Of a stretch of DNA of 64,000 nt, positions 9,241 to 18,575 are shown piece by piece (position 1 is the first letter of the stretch; each line of letters starts with the position of its first letter). Position numbers and translations under genes: made by a program. Below the pieces are notes generated by a model. That model worked only from the letters and a program-made list of their open reading frames with translations, ran no database searches and was not told where the DNA came from. Origin of the DNA: Porticoccus sp. W117 (GTDB lineage Bacteria; Pseudomonadota; Gammaproteobacteria; Pseudomonadales; Porticoccaceae); the NCBI RefSeq assembly GCF_030341905.1, contig NZ_JATAAF010000013.1, forward strand, positions 1 to 64,000. The letters are read 5' to 3'.

Positions 9241-10380
9241 ATGACTGAAAAAGTATTATTTGTTGATGATGAGTCCAGCATTCTCGATGGCTATCGCCGT
9301 ACCTTGAGAAAGCGCTTTACGGTTGTGACGGCCCTTGGTGGGAAAGAAGCCCTCAGCCTGATGGAGACTGAGGGGCCGACTCCCGTCGTGGTTTCTGATA
9401 TGAATATGCCAGAAATGAATGGTGTTGAGTTTCTGTGTGAGGTCAAGAACCGCTATCCGGATACGGTGCGCCTGATGCTTACCGGCAACGCCGACCAACA
9501 AACTGCCGTATCGGCAATCAACACCAGTGACGTGTATCGTTTTTTAAATAAACCCTGCCCCCCTGACCAAATGGCACAGGTGATTGATGCAGCCCTGGAT
9601 CACTATAAATTGCTCAAGATGGAGCAGGAACTACTGGAGAACACTGTAAAGGGAAGTATTGATGCGCTGGTGGAAATTCTCTCACTGATCAGCCCGAAGA
9701 TTTTTGGCCATGCGTCTGTCATCAGTAAATACGTCTCCAGCTGTGCCAGTAAAATGGGCATTGTTTCATCATGGGATCTGGAGGCGGCGGCGCTGCTCGG
9801 TCAGGTGGGCAAAGTGACCTTGTCCGACGGAGTTTTGGATCGCTTGCTCAAGGGGGCTCCTTTGAGTGAGGATGAGCAGCAAGTGTACGACCGGTATCCT
9901 GAGGTAGGGGCCAAACTGATCAATAATATCCCTCGCATGGAGGGGATCTCCCAGGCAATACGCTATCAAAATAAAAGCTATGACGGCACTGGACTGCCTG
10001 ATGATGGTGTATCAGGCGATCAGATTCCGTTGGGAGCCCGATTGCTAAAGCCGATTATGGATTTGGTGGCTGGCGAAACTCGGGGGCTTTCCGCGGAAGA
10101 AGCACTGTCCAGGCTTAAAACAAATAGCAGTCGCTATGACCCTCAAGTATTGACGGTGCTGGAGCAAGTGATCTCTGTTGCCACGGAGAAAGTAGTTAAG
10201 GAAATCAATGTTGCTCAATTGATGGAGGGGATGATTGTCGCCACGGATATTGTCACGTCCTCAGGCACCTTGCTGGTTGGCAAAGGGCAGGCAATATCTT
10301 CATCCATGATTACGCGCCTGATCAATTTTTGCAGTAATGGCGCTGCACCTGAAAAGGTCAATGTGCTGGTAAGTAAGTGA
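9241..10380 (+). CDS. Response regulator with degenerate HD-GYP domain
   Basis: The 379-residue protein has a full receiver domain (Asp53 in VVVSDMNMP, Lys in FLNKPCP) joined to an HD-GYP-like domain. The family's catalytic HD pair in LLHDIGK reads LLGQVGK here (about residues 185-191), and GYP reads GLP in YDGTGLPDDG. Loss of the metal-binding His-Asp means it is unlikely to hydrolyse c-di-GMP; a binding or scaffold role is more likely. The C-terminal 60 residues (VAQLMEGMIVATDIVTSSG) match the tail domain seen in other two-component HD-type regulators. It is the last gene of the operon beginning at 4867. Confidence 0.85.
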   Translation: MTEKVLFVDDESSILDGYRRTLRKRFTVVTALGGKEALSLMETEGPTPVVVSDMNMPEMNGVEFLCEVKNRYPDTVRLMLTGNADQQTAVSAINTSDVYRFLNKPCPPDQMAQVIDAALDHYKLLKMEQELLENTVKGSIDALVEILSLISPKIFGHASVISKYVSSCASKMGIVSSWDLEAAALLGQVGKVTLSDGVLDRLLKGAPLSEDEQQVYDRYPEVGAKLINNIPRMEGISQAIRYQNKSYDGTGLPDDGVSGDQIPLGARLLKPIMDLVAGETRGLSAEEALSRLKTNSSRYDPQVLTVLEQVISVATEKVVKEINVAQLMEGMIVATDIVTSSGTLLVGKGQAISSSMITRLINFCSNGAAPEKVNVLVSK

Positions 10381-10397
10381 TGCTTTGGTCGGGACTG

Positions 10398-10733
10398 TCA
10401 GGATAAAGCATATTGGCTCACCCAGTTTACAGCGGCTTCCGGTGTTGAAAACTGCTGCCTCCAGGCAATGGCTTTTTTATCCAGAGAGTAGGCGGCTACA
10501 GAAAACACCTTGCGGTTTAATCGGGTAACCTCTCCGGGGCAGACATAGATATACAGTGGGCCGTTTTCGCCCTGTACCACAGTGGCTTTGTTGTGCCAGT
10601 TTTTCAGGGTGATATTCGGTGCGATGTGCGAATCCTGAATTCCCAAAATCGGGTCTTGAGGCGGCACAAAATATTCTGTGCTGTGCGCGATTTTGTGGCG
10701 ACAGAATTTTCGTGTGGCTGTTGCGGCAGACAT
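10398..10733 (-). CDS. Hypothetical protein, 111 residues
   Basis: I do not recognise this protein. It is soluble, without signal peptide or membrane segment. A basic N-terminus (SAATATRKFCRHK) is followed by a mixed beta-rich region (PLYIYVCPGEVTRLNRKVF) and a C-terminal segment ending TPEAAVNWVSQYALS. The ATG at 10733 directly follows seven U and a GGAGG in the transcript. That GGAGG is also the 3-prime arm of a hairpin, so initiation may be regulated by RNA structure. The gene is convergent with the signalling operon ending at 10380. Confidence 0.6.
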   Translation of the reverse strand: MSAATATRKFCRHKIAHSTEYFVPPQDPILGIQDSHIAPNITLKNWHNKATVVQGENGPLYIYVCPGEVTRLNRKVFSVAAYSLDKKAIAWRQQFSTPEAAVNWVSQYALS

Positions 10734-10755
10734 AAAAAAACCTCCGTAAAGGAGG
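10734..10755 (-). terminator. Terminator-like hairpin that contains a ribosome binding site
   Basis: On the minus strand CCTCC-TTTAC-GGAGG is followed by seven T and then directly by the ATG at 10733. The 5-bp GC-rich stem plus U-tract has the form of a short intrinsic terminator, while its GGAGG arm is the natural Shine-Dalgarno sequence for the 111-residue ORF. It could act as a transcription terminator, a translation block, or both. The stem is short, so termination efficiency is uncertain. Confidence 0.55.
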
Positions 10756-10897
10756 CTGACGTTGGCTCGAATGATTGCTCAAGGTATTAACGGCAAGTAC
10801 CTTGAACCTCATCTCCCCGTATTGCGGTAACTTTGGGGGAACCACCTTGCCCAAGCAGGCAGGTTGGCGATGGCGTCAGCCATATCTCTTGATGAAG
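10734..10897 (-). ncRNA. Candidate structured leader RNA or small RNA
   Basis: On the minus strand an 8-bp closing stem (10874-10881 with 10754-10761, GGCTGACG/CGTCAGCC) encloses three separate hairpins. These are 844-851/858-864 (7 pairs with one bulge), 814-818/836-840 (5 bp) and a perfect 8-bp stem at 779-786/798-805 (all +10000). A promoter lies just upstream and a terminator-like hairpin just downstream. The closing stem and the terminator stem share two bases (10754-10755), so they compete, as aptamer and expression platform do in riboswitches. It does not match the consensus features I know for 6S, SRP, RNase P, tmRNA, TPP, FMN, cobalamin or c-di-GMP elements. Confidence 0.5.
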
Positions 10898-10903
10898 GTT
10901 GAG

Positions 10904-10932
10904 ATTCTAGGGATTGTTGGCGGACAAGTCCA
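10904..10932 (-). promoter_or_regulatory. Sigma-70 promoter for the structured RNA
   Basis: Read on the minus strand, TGGACT (10927-10932) and TAGAAT (10904-10909) are separated by exactly 17 bases, matching four and five of six consensus bases. The predicted start, near 10897, is about 16 bases before the closing stem of the candidate RNA. Confidence 0.5.
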
Positions 10933-10945
10933 GAAACTTGTCCGC
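10920..10945. terminator. 10-bp hairpin downstream of the methyltransferase-like gene
   Basis: A perfect 10-bp stem (10920-10929 with 10936-10945, GCGGACAAGT) has a 6-base loop and begins 13 bases after the stop codon of the minus-strand gene ending at 10958. There is no T-run, so it may be a 3-prime-end stabilising hairpin or a Rho-assisted end rather than a classical terminator. It overlaps the -35 element of the promoter above. Confidence 0.35.
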
Positions 10946-10957
10946 TATTTGGGCTAT

Positions 10958-11791
10958 TTACAGTTTCTCAAACAACAACGTCATGCGGTCGCTTTCGCCG
11001 ATGGCTATGTATTTTTCGTTATTGCCGTCATTGGCCCAAAGTCTGGGTGGCAGTGCCCATACGCCGCGTGCGTAATCTTTGCTGTCCTTTGGGTTGGCGT
11101 TTACTTCACTGGTGTCGATGAGTCGAAAGCCCGCACCTTCAGCCAGTTTGACGACGTCACTGACGGTTACGTAGCCCTGGCCGCTTGCCTTGTCGGCGCG
11201 GTGTTCCACCACGCCCAGCAAACCGCCGGGTTTAAGTGCCTTGGCAAACAGAGCGAAGGCTTTTTCACCGCCGCCGGGCTGGCCAGTCCAGCTGTGTACG
11301 TTGCGGAAGGTCAGCACTCGGTCAGCGCTGCCGGCAGGTACGTCGAGAACGTCTTCGAAGGGGTTGAATTTAACCAGCTTGGCATTGGCAAAAACTTTCG
11401 GATGTTTTTCAAATTTTTGAATGATAGGCAGCTTCTGTTTGGCTCGTGCCAGCGCCATTTTGCGCTGCTCTTCATTCAATTTGGACAGCATTTCTTCTGT
11501 GGGCTGGAAAGGCTCAGTCTGGCCTGAGGCGGCGTAAAGTGTGCCGCTTTTGCCCAGATATGGGGCAAGAATTTCGGTGTACCATTGCCAGGATCCCGGT
11601 GTTATTTCCACCACGGTTTGTCCCGGTTTGATGCGGAAAAACTCCAGGGTTTGTGCCGGGTGTCGGTATTGGTCGCGGGCTTTGTGCTCGGCGATACGGT
11701 GGTTGCCGTCAATGGCTCTCTGCAATGCCTGGTCATCGGCTGCCAGGCTTGTTGCCACTAGTGCGGTGGCGAGTGTCACGATCAATTTCAT
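10958..11791 (-). CDS. Exported SAM-dependent methyltransferase-like protein (COG4798 type)
   Basis: The 277-residue product begins with a clear signal peptide (MKLIVTLATALVATSLA-AD) followed by a Rossmann-type class I methyltransferase fold: motif I is VVEITPGSWQW, and later segments are FNPFEDVLDVPAGSADRVL and GGLLGVVEHRAD. A predicted methyltransferase sent to the periplasm is odd, because SAM is cytoplasmic. The family is known but its function is not established. The start at 11791 has a strong GGAGGG site; an upstream in-frame start at 11878 would run through the gatB terminator and was rejected. Confidence 0.7.
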   Translation of the reverse strand: MKLIVTLATALVATSLAADDQALQRAIDGNHRIAEHKARDQYRHPAQTLEFFRIKPGQTVVEITPGSWQWYTEILAPYLGKSGTLYAASGQTEPFQPTEEMLSKLNEEQRKMALARAKQKLPIIQKFEKHPKVFANAKLVKFNPFEDVLDVPAGSADRVLTFRNVHSWTGQPGGGEKAFALFAKALKPGGLLGVVEHRADKASGQGYVTVSDVVKLAEGAGFRLIDTSEVNANPKDSKDYARGVWALPPRLWANDGNNEKYIAIGESDRMTLLFEKL

Positions 11792-11801
11792 TTTTCCCTC
11801 C

Positions 11802-11842
11802 AAAATAAAAAAGCACCTGCAGCGTTTATTCGCTGCAGGTGC
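11802..11842 (-). terminator. Intrinsic terminator of the gatCAB operon
   Basis: A perfect 12-bp stem (11813-11824 with 11831-11842) with a 6-base loop is followed on the minus strand by a T-rich tract (11802-11812). It lies 67 bases after the gatB stop codon and directly upstream of the methyltransferase-like gene, so it separates the two transcription units. Confidence 0.9.
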
Positions 11843-11908
11843 GTTATTAAATGCCAGGGGGGAGAAACTGTCAGCCACTCGCCGGTTAAATTTTGTAAAC
11901 CTGCGGAG

Positions 11909-13369
11909 TTACAGGAGCCCGGCCAGCTTTTCAGCCAATACCGCGTTTACCTGTTGCGGGTTCGCCTGGCCTTTGGATGCTTTCATAATCTGGCCGACAA
12001 AATAGCCCATCATCTTCGGTCGCTTGGCTTCGTCCGCCTTAACGTAGTTGTCCACTTGTTGTGGCGAGTTGGCGATGACTTCATCCACCAACGCTTCGAT
12101 AGCGCCGGAGTCGGAGACTTGTTTTAAACCGTGTTTGTCGATAATGGCGTCTACGTCGGATTCTCCAGTCCATAGATGATCGAAGACTTGGCGTGCCATT
12201 TTATTGGATAAGGTACCATCGGAAATTCGCGCCACCAATGCAGACAATTGTTCTGCTGCAATCGGATTGTCGGCAAATTCTTTTTCTTCCGCATTCAGGC
12301 GCGCTGCCAATTCGCCCATCATCCAGTTGGCCACCAGTTTTGCATCGCTTTGTTGGGCGGCGCTTTCAAAGTAGCTCGCAGTTGTTGCATCTGCCGACAG
12401 CAGGTTGGCGTCGTAGGCGGACAAACCGTAATCGCTTTGGAAGCGGGTGCTGCGAGCGTCCGGTAACTCTGGCAGGGTTTTGCGCAGGGCTTCGATGTAG
12501 TCGTCTTCAATCACCACTGGCAGCAGGTCCGGGCAGGGGAAGTACCGGTAATCGTTGGCTTCCTCTTTGCTGCGCATGGAACGGGACACTTTGCTGGCGC
12601 CGTCGTACAGGCGGGTTTCCTGCACTACCTGGCCGCCGTCCTCAATCACATCGATCTGCCGTTGCACTTCCCGGGCAATGCACTCTTCCATAAATTTGAA
12701 TGAGTTGAGGTTTTTGGTTTCGGTACGGGTGCCCAGGGGTTCGCCGGGGCGGCGCACGGAAATATTCACGTCAAAGCGCATGGAACCTTGCGACATATTG
12801 CCGTCGCAAATGCCGAGTGAGGTGACAATGCTGTGCAGCTTTTTAGCCATGGCCACTGCTTCAGCGGCGTTGGACATATCCGGTTCCGTAACGACTTCAA
12901 TCAGCGGTGTGCCGGCACGGTTTAAGTCTATCCCTGACATGCCATGACTTTCCCCTCCAAAGAAAGCCTCGTGGAGCGACTTCCCTGCATCTTCTTCCAG
13001 GTGAGCGTGGTGAATCCGCACATCTTTAGTGCTGCCATCATCCAGTGCAATTTCCACACGGCCGGGGCCAACAATGGGTTTTTCCAGCTGCGTAGTTTGA
13101 TAGCCCTTGGGCAAATCCGGGTAGAAGTAGTTTTTGCGTTCAAATGCGGATTCTTTGCCGATTTCGGCGTCGATGGCCAAACCAAACATCACCGCGTATT
13201 TGAACGCCGCTTCGTTGGGTACCGGCAGGGTGCCGGGCATGGCCAGGTCAACTGCGCTGGCCTGGGTGTTTGGCTCGGCGCCAAAGGCGGTACTGCTGCC
13301 GGAAAAAATCTTACTTTGAGTGGCCAGTTGCACGTGCACTTCCAGGCCGATAACAGTTTCCCAACTCAT
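11909..13369 (-). CDS. gatB: Aspartyl/glutamyl-tRNA amidotransferase subunit B
   Basis: The 486-residue protein shows the GatB/GatE cradle domain ([19 protein letters not shown] at the N-terminus, family signature [19 protein letters not shown]) and a C-terminal YqeY-like helical domain that contacts tRNA. With GatA and GatC it converts Glu-tRNA(Gln) and/or Asp-tRNA(Asn) to the amidated form using ammonia released from glutamine. It overlaps gatA by 4 bases and is the last gene of gatCAB. Confidence 0.97.
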   Translation of the reverse strand: MSWETVIGLEVHVQLATQSKIFSGSSTAFGAEPNTQASAVDLAMPGTLPVPNEAAFKYAVMFGLAIDAEIGKESAFERKNYFYPDLPKGYQTTQLEKPIVGPGRVEIALDDGSTKDVRIHHAHLEEDAGKSLHEAFFGGESHGMSGIDLNRAGTPLIEVVTEPDMSNAAEAVAMAKKLHSIVTSLGICDGNMSQGSMRFDVNISVRRPGEPLGTRTETKNLNSFKFMEECIAREVQRQIDVIEDGGQVVQETRLYDGASKVSRSMRSKEEANDYRYFPCPDLLPVVIEDDYIEALRKTLPELPDARSTRFQSDYGLSAYDANLLSADATTASYFESAAQQSDAKLVANWMMGELAARLNAEEKEFADNPIAAEQLSALVARISDGTLSNKMARQVFDHLWTGESDVDAIIDKHGLKQVSDSGAIEALVDEVIANSPQQVDNYVKADEAKRPKMMGYFVGQIMKASKGQANPQQVNAVLAEKLAGLL

Positions 13370-14835
13370 GACTGAACCTCCGCCGGCATTTGTTTGTGCC
13401 AGTCGGTCACCTGCTGGAAGCGGTGGGCGATATTGAGCATGTGTGCTTCATCAAAATAATTGCCGGTGATTTGCAAGCCAACGGGCAAGCCGCTGCTAAA
13501 GCCTGCCGGAATTGACATGCCAGGCAGTCCCGCCAGGTTGGTGGAAATGGTGTAAATATCTTCCAGATACATGGCCACCGGGTCGGCGGTTTTCTCCCCC
13601 AGCTTGAAAGCCGGATTGGGGCAGGTTGGCCCCATAATTACGTCAACCTTCTCGAAGGCATCCACAAAGTCCTTCTTGATCAGGCGGCGCACCTGTTGGG
13701 CCTTTTTGTAGTAAGCGTCGTAGTAACCGGCGCTCAGGGCGTAGGCACCCACCATAATTCGCTGCTTTACTTCCTGGCCAAAACCTTCGGCGCGGCTGCG
13801 GGTGTACAGGTCCATCAAATCTTGCGGGTCTTCGCAGCGGTAGCCGTAGCGCACCCCGTCAAAGCGAGACAGGTTGGCAGAGGCTTCCGCCGGGGCAATC
13901 ACGTAATAGGCGGGCACCGCCAGGTGGGTGTGGGGCAGGGTGATTTCCACTAACTCAGCGCCCAGCTTTTCATATTCTGCCAAAGCATTGCGTACGGCTT
14001 TTTCCGTGTCCGCATCCAGCCCCGCTTCAAAATACTCTTTGGGTACGCCAATTTTCAGGCCATTCAAATCATCGCCAAGGTCGGTGGTGTAATCCGGTAC
14101 TTCGCGATCAATGGAGGTGGAGTCTTTAGGGTCGTAGCTCGCCAGAGTGTTGAGCATAATCGCCGCGTCTTCGGCGCTGCGGGTAATAACGCCCGCCTGA
14201 TCCAGGCTGGAAGCAAAGGCCACCATGCCGTAACGGGATGCCCGGCCGTAAGTGGGCTTGATGCCGGTAAGGCCACACAGGGATGCCGGCTGGCGAATGG
14301 AGCCGCCAGTATCAGATGCGGTAGTAGCCACCGCCAGTTGCGCGGCCACCGCCGCGGCGGAGCCACCGGAAGAGCCGCCGGGTACGCGCTCGGTGTCCCA
14401 GGGGTTTTTCGCCGGGCCGTAAAAGCTGTTTTCGTTGGAGGAGCCCATGGCGAACTCGTCCATATTCAATTTACCCAGCATCACCGCGCCATCGCGCTGG
14501 TAGTTCTCCACAATGGTGGCGCTGTAGGGGGGCACAAAGTTGTCGAGCATTTTCGAGCCGCAGGAGGTTTTAATACCCGCGGTGCAAAACAGGTCTTTAT
14601 GGGCGATGGGAATGCCACACAGCAATGGTGCATCCCCAGCTGCCAGGCGCGTGTCCGCAGCGGCCGCCTGTTGCAGAGCCAACTCAGGGGTCACAGTGAT
14701 AAAGCTGTTGTATTGGCTGTCCAGCTGTTGAATGCGATCCAGATAGTGTTGGGTCAGTTCGACGCTGGTGAACTCTCCGGCACGCAGCCCGGCGGCCAGT
14801 TCAGCTATTGTGTTGGGAAAGGTCTTTGTGTGCAT
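13366..14835 (-). CDS. gatA: Glutamyl-tRNA(Gln) amidotransferase subunit A
   Basis: The 489-residue amidase-signature protein carries the Ser-cisSer-Lys triad: Lys in [10 protein letters not shown], the glycine-rich [10 protein letters not shown], and Ser in [15 protein letters not shown]. It hydrolyses glutamine and passes ammonia to GatB. The ATG at 14835 overlaps the gatC stop (TGATG), a coupled start; the TTG one codon earlier is less likely. Confidence 0.97.
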   Translation of the reverse strand: MHTKTFPNTIAELAAGLRAGEFTSVELTQHYLDRIQQLDSQYNSFITVTPELALQQAAAADTRLAAGDAPLLCGIPIAHKDLFCTAGIKTSCGSKMLDNFVPPYSATIVENYQRDGAVMLGKLNMDEFAMGSSNENSFYGPAKNPWDTERVPGGSSGGSAAAVAAQLAVATTASDTGGSIRQPASLCGLTGIKPTYGRASRYGMVAFASSLDQAGVITRSAEDAAIMLNTLASYDPKDSTSIDREVPDYTTDLGDDLNGLKIGVPKEYFEAGLDADTEKAVRNALAEYEKLGAELVEITLPHTHLAVPAYYVIAPAEASANLSRFDGVRYGYRCEDPQDLMDLYTRSRAEGFGQEVKQRIMVGAYALSAGYYDAYYKKAQQVRRLIKKDFVDAFEKVDVIMGPTCPNPAFKLGEKTADPVAMYLEDIYTISTNLAGLPGMSIPAGFSSGLPVGLQITGNYFDEAHMLNIAHRFQQVTDWHKQMPAEVQS

Positions 14836-15122
14836 CAATCAATCACTTTGGGAACAAGGTAGAGGCCATCTTCAGTGGCCGGGGCGATGGCCTGGAAGCC
14901 GTCGCGGTTGTTTGTTTCGGTAACGCTGTCGGCGCGCAGCCGTTGCACTGCATCCAGAGGGTGTGCCATGGGGGCAATGCTGTCGGTGTCCGCTGCCTGC
15001 AGTTGGTCCACCAGATTCAACACCTTGTTGATGCGGTCAGTGGTGTCGTCGATCTCTTCGGTCGAGATGGCCAGACGCGCCAGAGTGGCCACTTTGGCGA
15101 TGTCTTTTTGTTCAATACTCAT
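14835..15122 (-). CDS. gatC: Aspartyl/glutamyl-tRNA amidotransferase subunit C
   Basis: The 95-residue small subunit ([20 protein letters not shown], ending YLVPKVID) wraps around the GatA-GatB interface and stabilises the complex. It is the first gene of gatCAB and ends in an overlap with gatA. The length is normal for the family. Confidence 0.95.
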   Translation of the reverse strand: MSIEQKDIAKVATLARLAISTEEIDDTTDRINKVLNLVDQLQAADTDSIAPMAHPLDAVQRLRADSVTETNNRDGFQAIAPATEDGLYLVPKVID

Positions 15123-16507
<1,385 letters not shown>

Positions 16508-16518
16508 TGGCATATCAC

Positions 16519-16586
16519 CGTCATCCCCGCGTAGGCGGGGATCCATTTCTGCGAAATGGTAGATTCCCGCCTACGCGGGAATGACG
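16519..16586. repeat. Palindromic intergenic repeat between mreB and mreC
   Basis: Two arms, GTCATCCCCGCGTAGGCGGG and its near reverse complement ending CGCGGGAATGAC, face each other around a short centre. Each arm is itself a small hairpin (CCCGC...GCGGG). A second member of the family lies inside the composite at 18576-18763, and a half copy lies near 30550. Such GTCATTCCCGC elements are common dispersed intergenic repeats in proteobacteria. This one sits within the mre operon, so it is transcribed. Confidence 0.8.
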
Positions 16587-16615
16587 AAAACTACTAACAT
16601 CACAGGGGAACCACT

Positions 16616-17458
16616 ATCAAAAACCTGTTTGCACGAGGTCGCTCTCCCTCAAGGCGCATCCTTGTGCTAGGTTTGCTCGCCCTGGTGCTGGTATTTGTGG
16701 ACAGCTACACCACTTGGCTGAAGCCGGCGCGCAATTATCTGGAAGAAGTGGTTTACCCGTTGCACTGGCTGGCAGACTTGCCGGGGCGTATGGCGGAGTG
16801 GGGCGAAGAATCCACTCTCAGCCGCGCCGACCTCACCAGTGAAAATCATCAGTTGAAAGCGCAATTACTGGTACTTCGCGCCAGCCAGCAACGTATGTCT
16901 GGGCTGGAAGCGGAAAACATTCGCCTGCGCAGCCTGCTCAACGCCACCGAAATGGTCAAAGACCGGGTACAGGTGGCCGAGTTGATCGGTATTTCCCCAG
17001 ACCCCCTCTCACACACCTTTACCATCAATCGCGGCAGTGCTGACGACGTATTTGTCGGCCAGGCAGTGCTGGGTGCCGATGGCCTGATGGGGCAAGTAGT
17101 CGACGTATTCAGCGGCCACAGCCGGGTATTGCTGATAACCGACAGCCGCCACGCACTGCCGGTGCAAGTGCGCCGCAATGGCTTGCGGGCCATCGCTGAG
17201 GGTATTGGCGATGGCAACCTGAAGTTGCGCTATATCTCTCCCACCATGGACATCGCCGAGGGCGATTTGCTGGAAAGCTCCGGGCTCGGCGACCGCTACC
17301 CGGCGGGCTATCCGGTGGGCACGGTGGAACGCATTGAACACGACCCCGGACAGGCGTTTGTGGAAGTGATAGTGGCCCCCAGTGAACCCCTCAATCGGCG
17401 CCGTACTGTGCTGTTGGTATTCCCCTCCGAAGAGCAACTCGGAAGCAGCGGCAAATGA
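16616..17458 (+). CDS. mreC: Rod-shape protein MreC, with a non-canonical start
   Basis: MreC is a bitopic inner-membrane protein linking MreB to the wall synthesis enzymes. Visible here are a membrane helix (LVLGLLALVLVFVDSY), a coiled coil and the beta-rich periplasmic domain (AELIGISPDPLSHTF, LLITDSRHALPVQV, SSGLGDRYPAGYPVG). The usual short cytoplasmic N-terminus is encoded (IKNLFARGRSPSRR) but has no ATG, GTG or TTG in frame after the stop at 16595. The first conserved codon is ATC at 16616, seven bases after GGGG. The first standard start is GTG at 16664, which would remove this tail. Translation may begin at the ATC or at that GTG. The gene overlaps mreD by 4 bases. Confidence 0.9.
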   Translation: MKNLFARGRSPSRRILVLGLLALVLVFVDSYTTWLKPARNYLEEVVYPLHWLADLPGRMAEWGEESTLSRADLTSENHQLKAQLLVLRASQQRMSGLEAENIRLRSLLNATEMVKDRVQVAELIGISPDPLSHTFTINRGSADDVFVGQAVLGADGLMGQVVDVFSGHSRVLLITDSRHALPVQVRRNGLRAIAEGIGDGNLKLRYISPTMDIAEGDLLESSGLGDRYPAGYPVGTVERIEHDPGQAFVEVIVAPSEPLNRRRTVLLVFPSEEQLGSSGK

Positions 17459-17934
17459 GACGTCGCAAACAGTCCCAAGGTCGCGGGCTACTGTTTGTCG
17501 CCTTGCTGACTGCCCTGGTATTGCAGCTGTGGCCTCTGTTTGGTGGCGTTGCCCTGTGGCGGCCCCAGTTTGTGCTGCTGGTACTGACCTTTGCCCTGAT
17601 TTATCGCCCGGACTACTACGGCATCGCCACTGCCTGGGCGGCGGGGTTAGTAATGGATGCAGTAACCGGCGGTGTATTTGGTCGCTACGCCCTGGCCTTG
17701 GGCATTTGCGCCTACCTGTTGCATCTGTTTCGTCAACGCTTGTTGCATGCGCACGTGTGGCACCAGAGTGGTCTGGTGTTTTTGTTGGTGGCGATGACGC
17801 AATTGGTGGTGATGAGCATCAATACATCCGCTGGCAGTGGAACCAGCTGGACACTGGTGTGGTATCCGGCGATCACATCGGCGCTGTTATGGCCATTGTT
17901 CTACACACTGATGATGCGCCTCACCCGGCGTTGA
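17455..17934 (+). CDS. mreD: Rod-shape protein MreD
   Basis: A 159-residue polytopic membrane protein with about five helices; the third gene of mreBCD. It starts inside the mreC stop (ATGA). The sequence is poorly conserved across the family, but the length, hydrophobic pattern (FVLLVLTFALIYRPDYYGIA) and position identify it. It is part of the elongasome with MreB, MreC, RodA and PBP2. Confidence 0.93.
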   Translation: MRRRKQSQGRGLLFVALLTALVLQLWPLFGGVALWRPQFVLLVLTFALIYRPDYYGIATAWAAGLVMDAVTGGVFGRYALALGICAYLLHLFRQRLLHAHVWHQSGLVFLLVAMTQLVVMSINTSAGSGTSWTLVWYPAITSALLWPLFYTLMMRLTRR

Positions 17935-17953
17935 TCCCACTTGGAGCTGTACA

Positions 17954-18550
17954 GTGAATGGCGCTGATTTTATTCTCGCTTCCGGCTCCCCCCGGCGCAG
18001 CCAGTTGCTGCAGCAAATTGGTGCTGCTTTTGCGGTTGCACCGGCAAACGTGCCGGAACAGGTGCTGGCTGACGAAATGCCACGAGACTATGTCACCCGT
18101 TTGGCATTGGCCAAGGCGCAAGCGGGGTTTGATGCCCAGCGAGAAAGTCGACTGCCGGTACTGGGTTCCGATACCGCAGTGGTGCACGGCGGCCGTATTC
18201 TCGGAAAACCCCGTGATCAGCAAGACGCGGTGGATACGTTGATGAGCCTCTCCAACAGCTGCCATCAGGTGCTGTCCGGTATCGCCATGGTGGATGGACA
18301 GCATTCTGTGACTCGTTATGTGGAAACCTCCGTACACTTTCGTACTCTCAACAAACAGCAGTGCCAGCGATACTGGGAGACCGGCGAGCCCATGGACAAA
18401 GCGGGCAGCTATGGTATTCAGGGTTTAGCGGCAGTATTTGTGGAGCGCATTGAAGGCAGTTATTCCAATGTGGTGGGATTGCCATTGGCAGAAACGGCAG
18501 ATTTGTTGGCGGAGTTTGGGATAGAAGTGTGGAGGGACGTACAAAGGTGA
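17954..18550 (+). CDS. maf: Maf-family nucleotide pyrophosphatase
   Basis: The 198-residue protein opens with the family motif ILASGSPRRSQLL and contains GSDTAVV and YGIQGLAAVFVERIEGSYSN. Maf proteins hydrolyse dTTP, UTP and related modified nucleotides to monophosphates and can delay septation when overproduced. The start is GTG at 17954 with GGAG upstream. It lies 19 bases after mreD in the usual mreBCD-maf-rng order. Confidence 0.93.
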   Translation: MNGADFILASGSPRRSQLLQQIGAAFAVAPANVPEQVLADEMPRDYVTRLALAKAQAGFDAQRESRLPVLGSDTAVVHGGRILGKPRDQQDAVDTLMSLSNSCHQVLSGIAMVDGQHSVTRYVETSVHFRTLNKQQCQRYWETGEPMDKAGSYGIQGLAAVFVERIEGSYSNVVGLPLAETADLLAEFGIEVWRDVQR

Positions 18551-18575
18551 TTCAGGCTTTGATACTAAAGAACAG

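Noticed and set aside
10734-10897. 6S RNA, SRP RNA, RNase P, tmRNA or a common riboswitch
   Set aside because: The diagnostic conserved sequences of these RNAs are absent and the 128-base closed structure with three separate hairpins does not fit their shapes; left as unclassified.
11792-11878. N-terminal extension of the methyltransferase-like protein
   Set aside because: The added residues would be encoded by the gatB terminator; the signal peptide and GGAGGG site mark the start at 11791.
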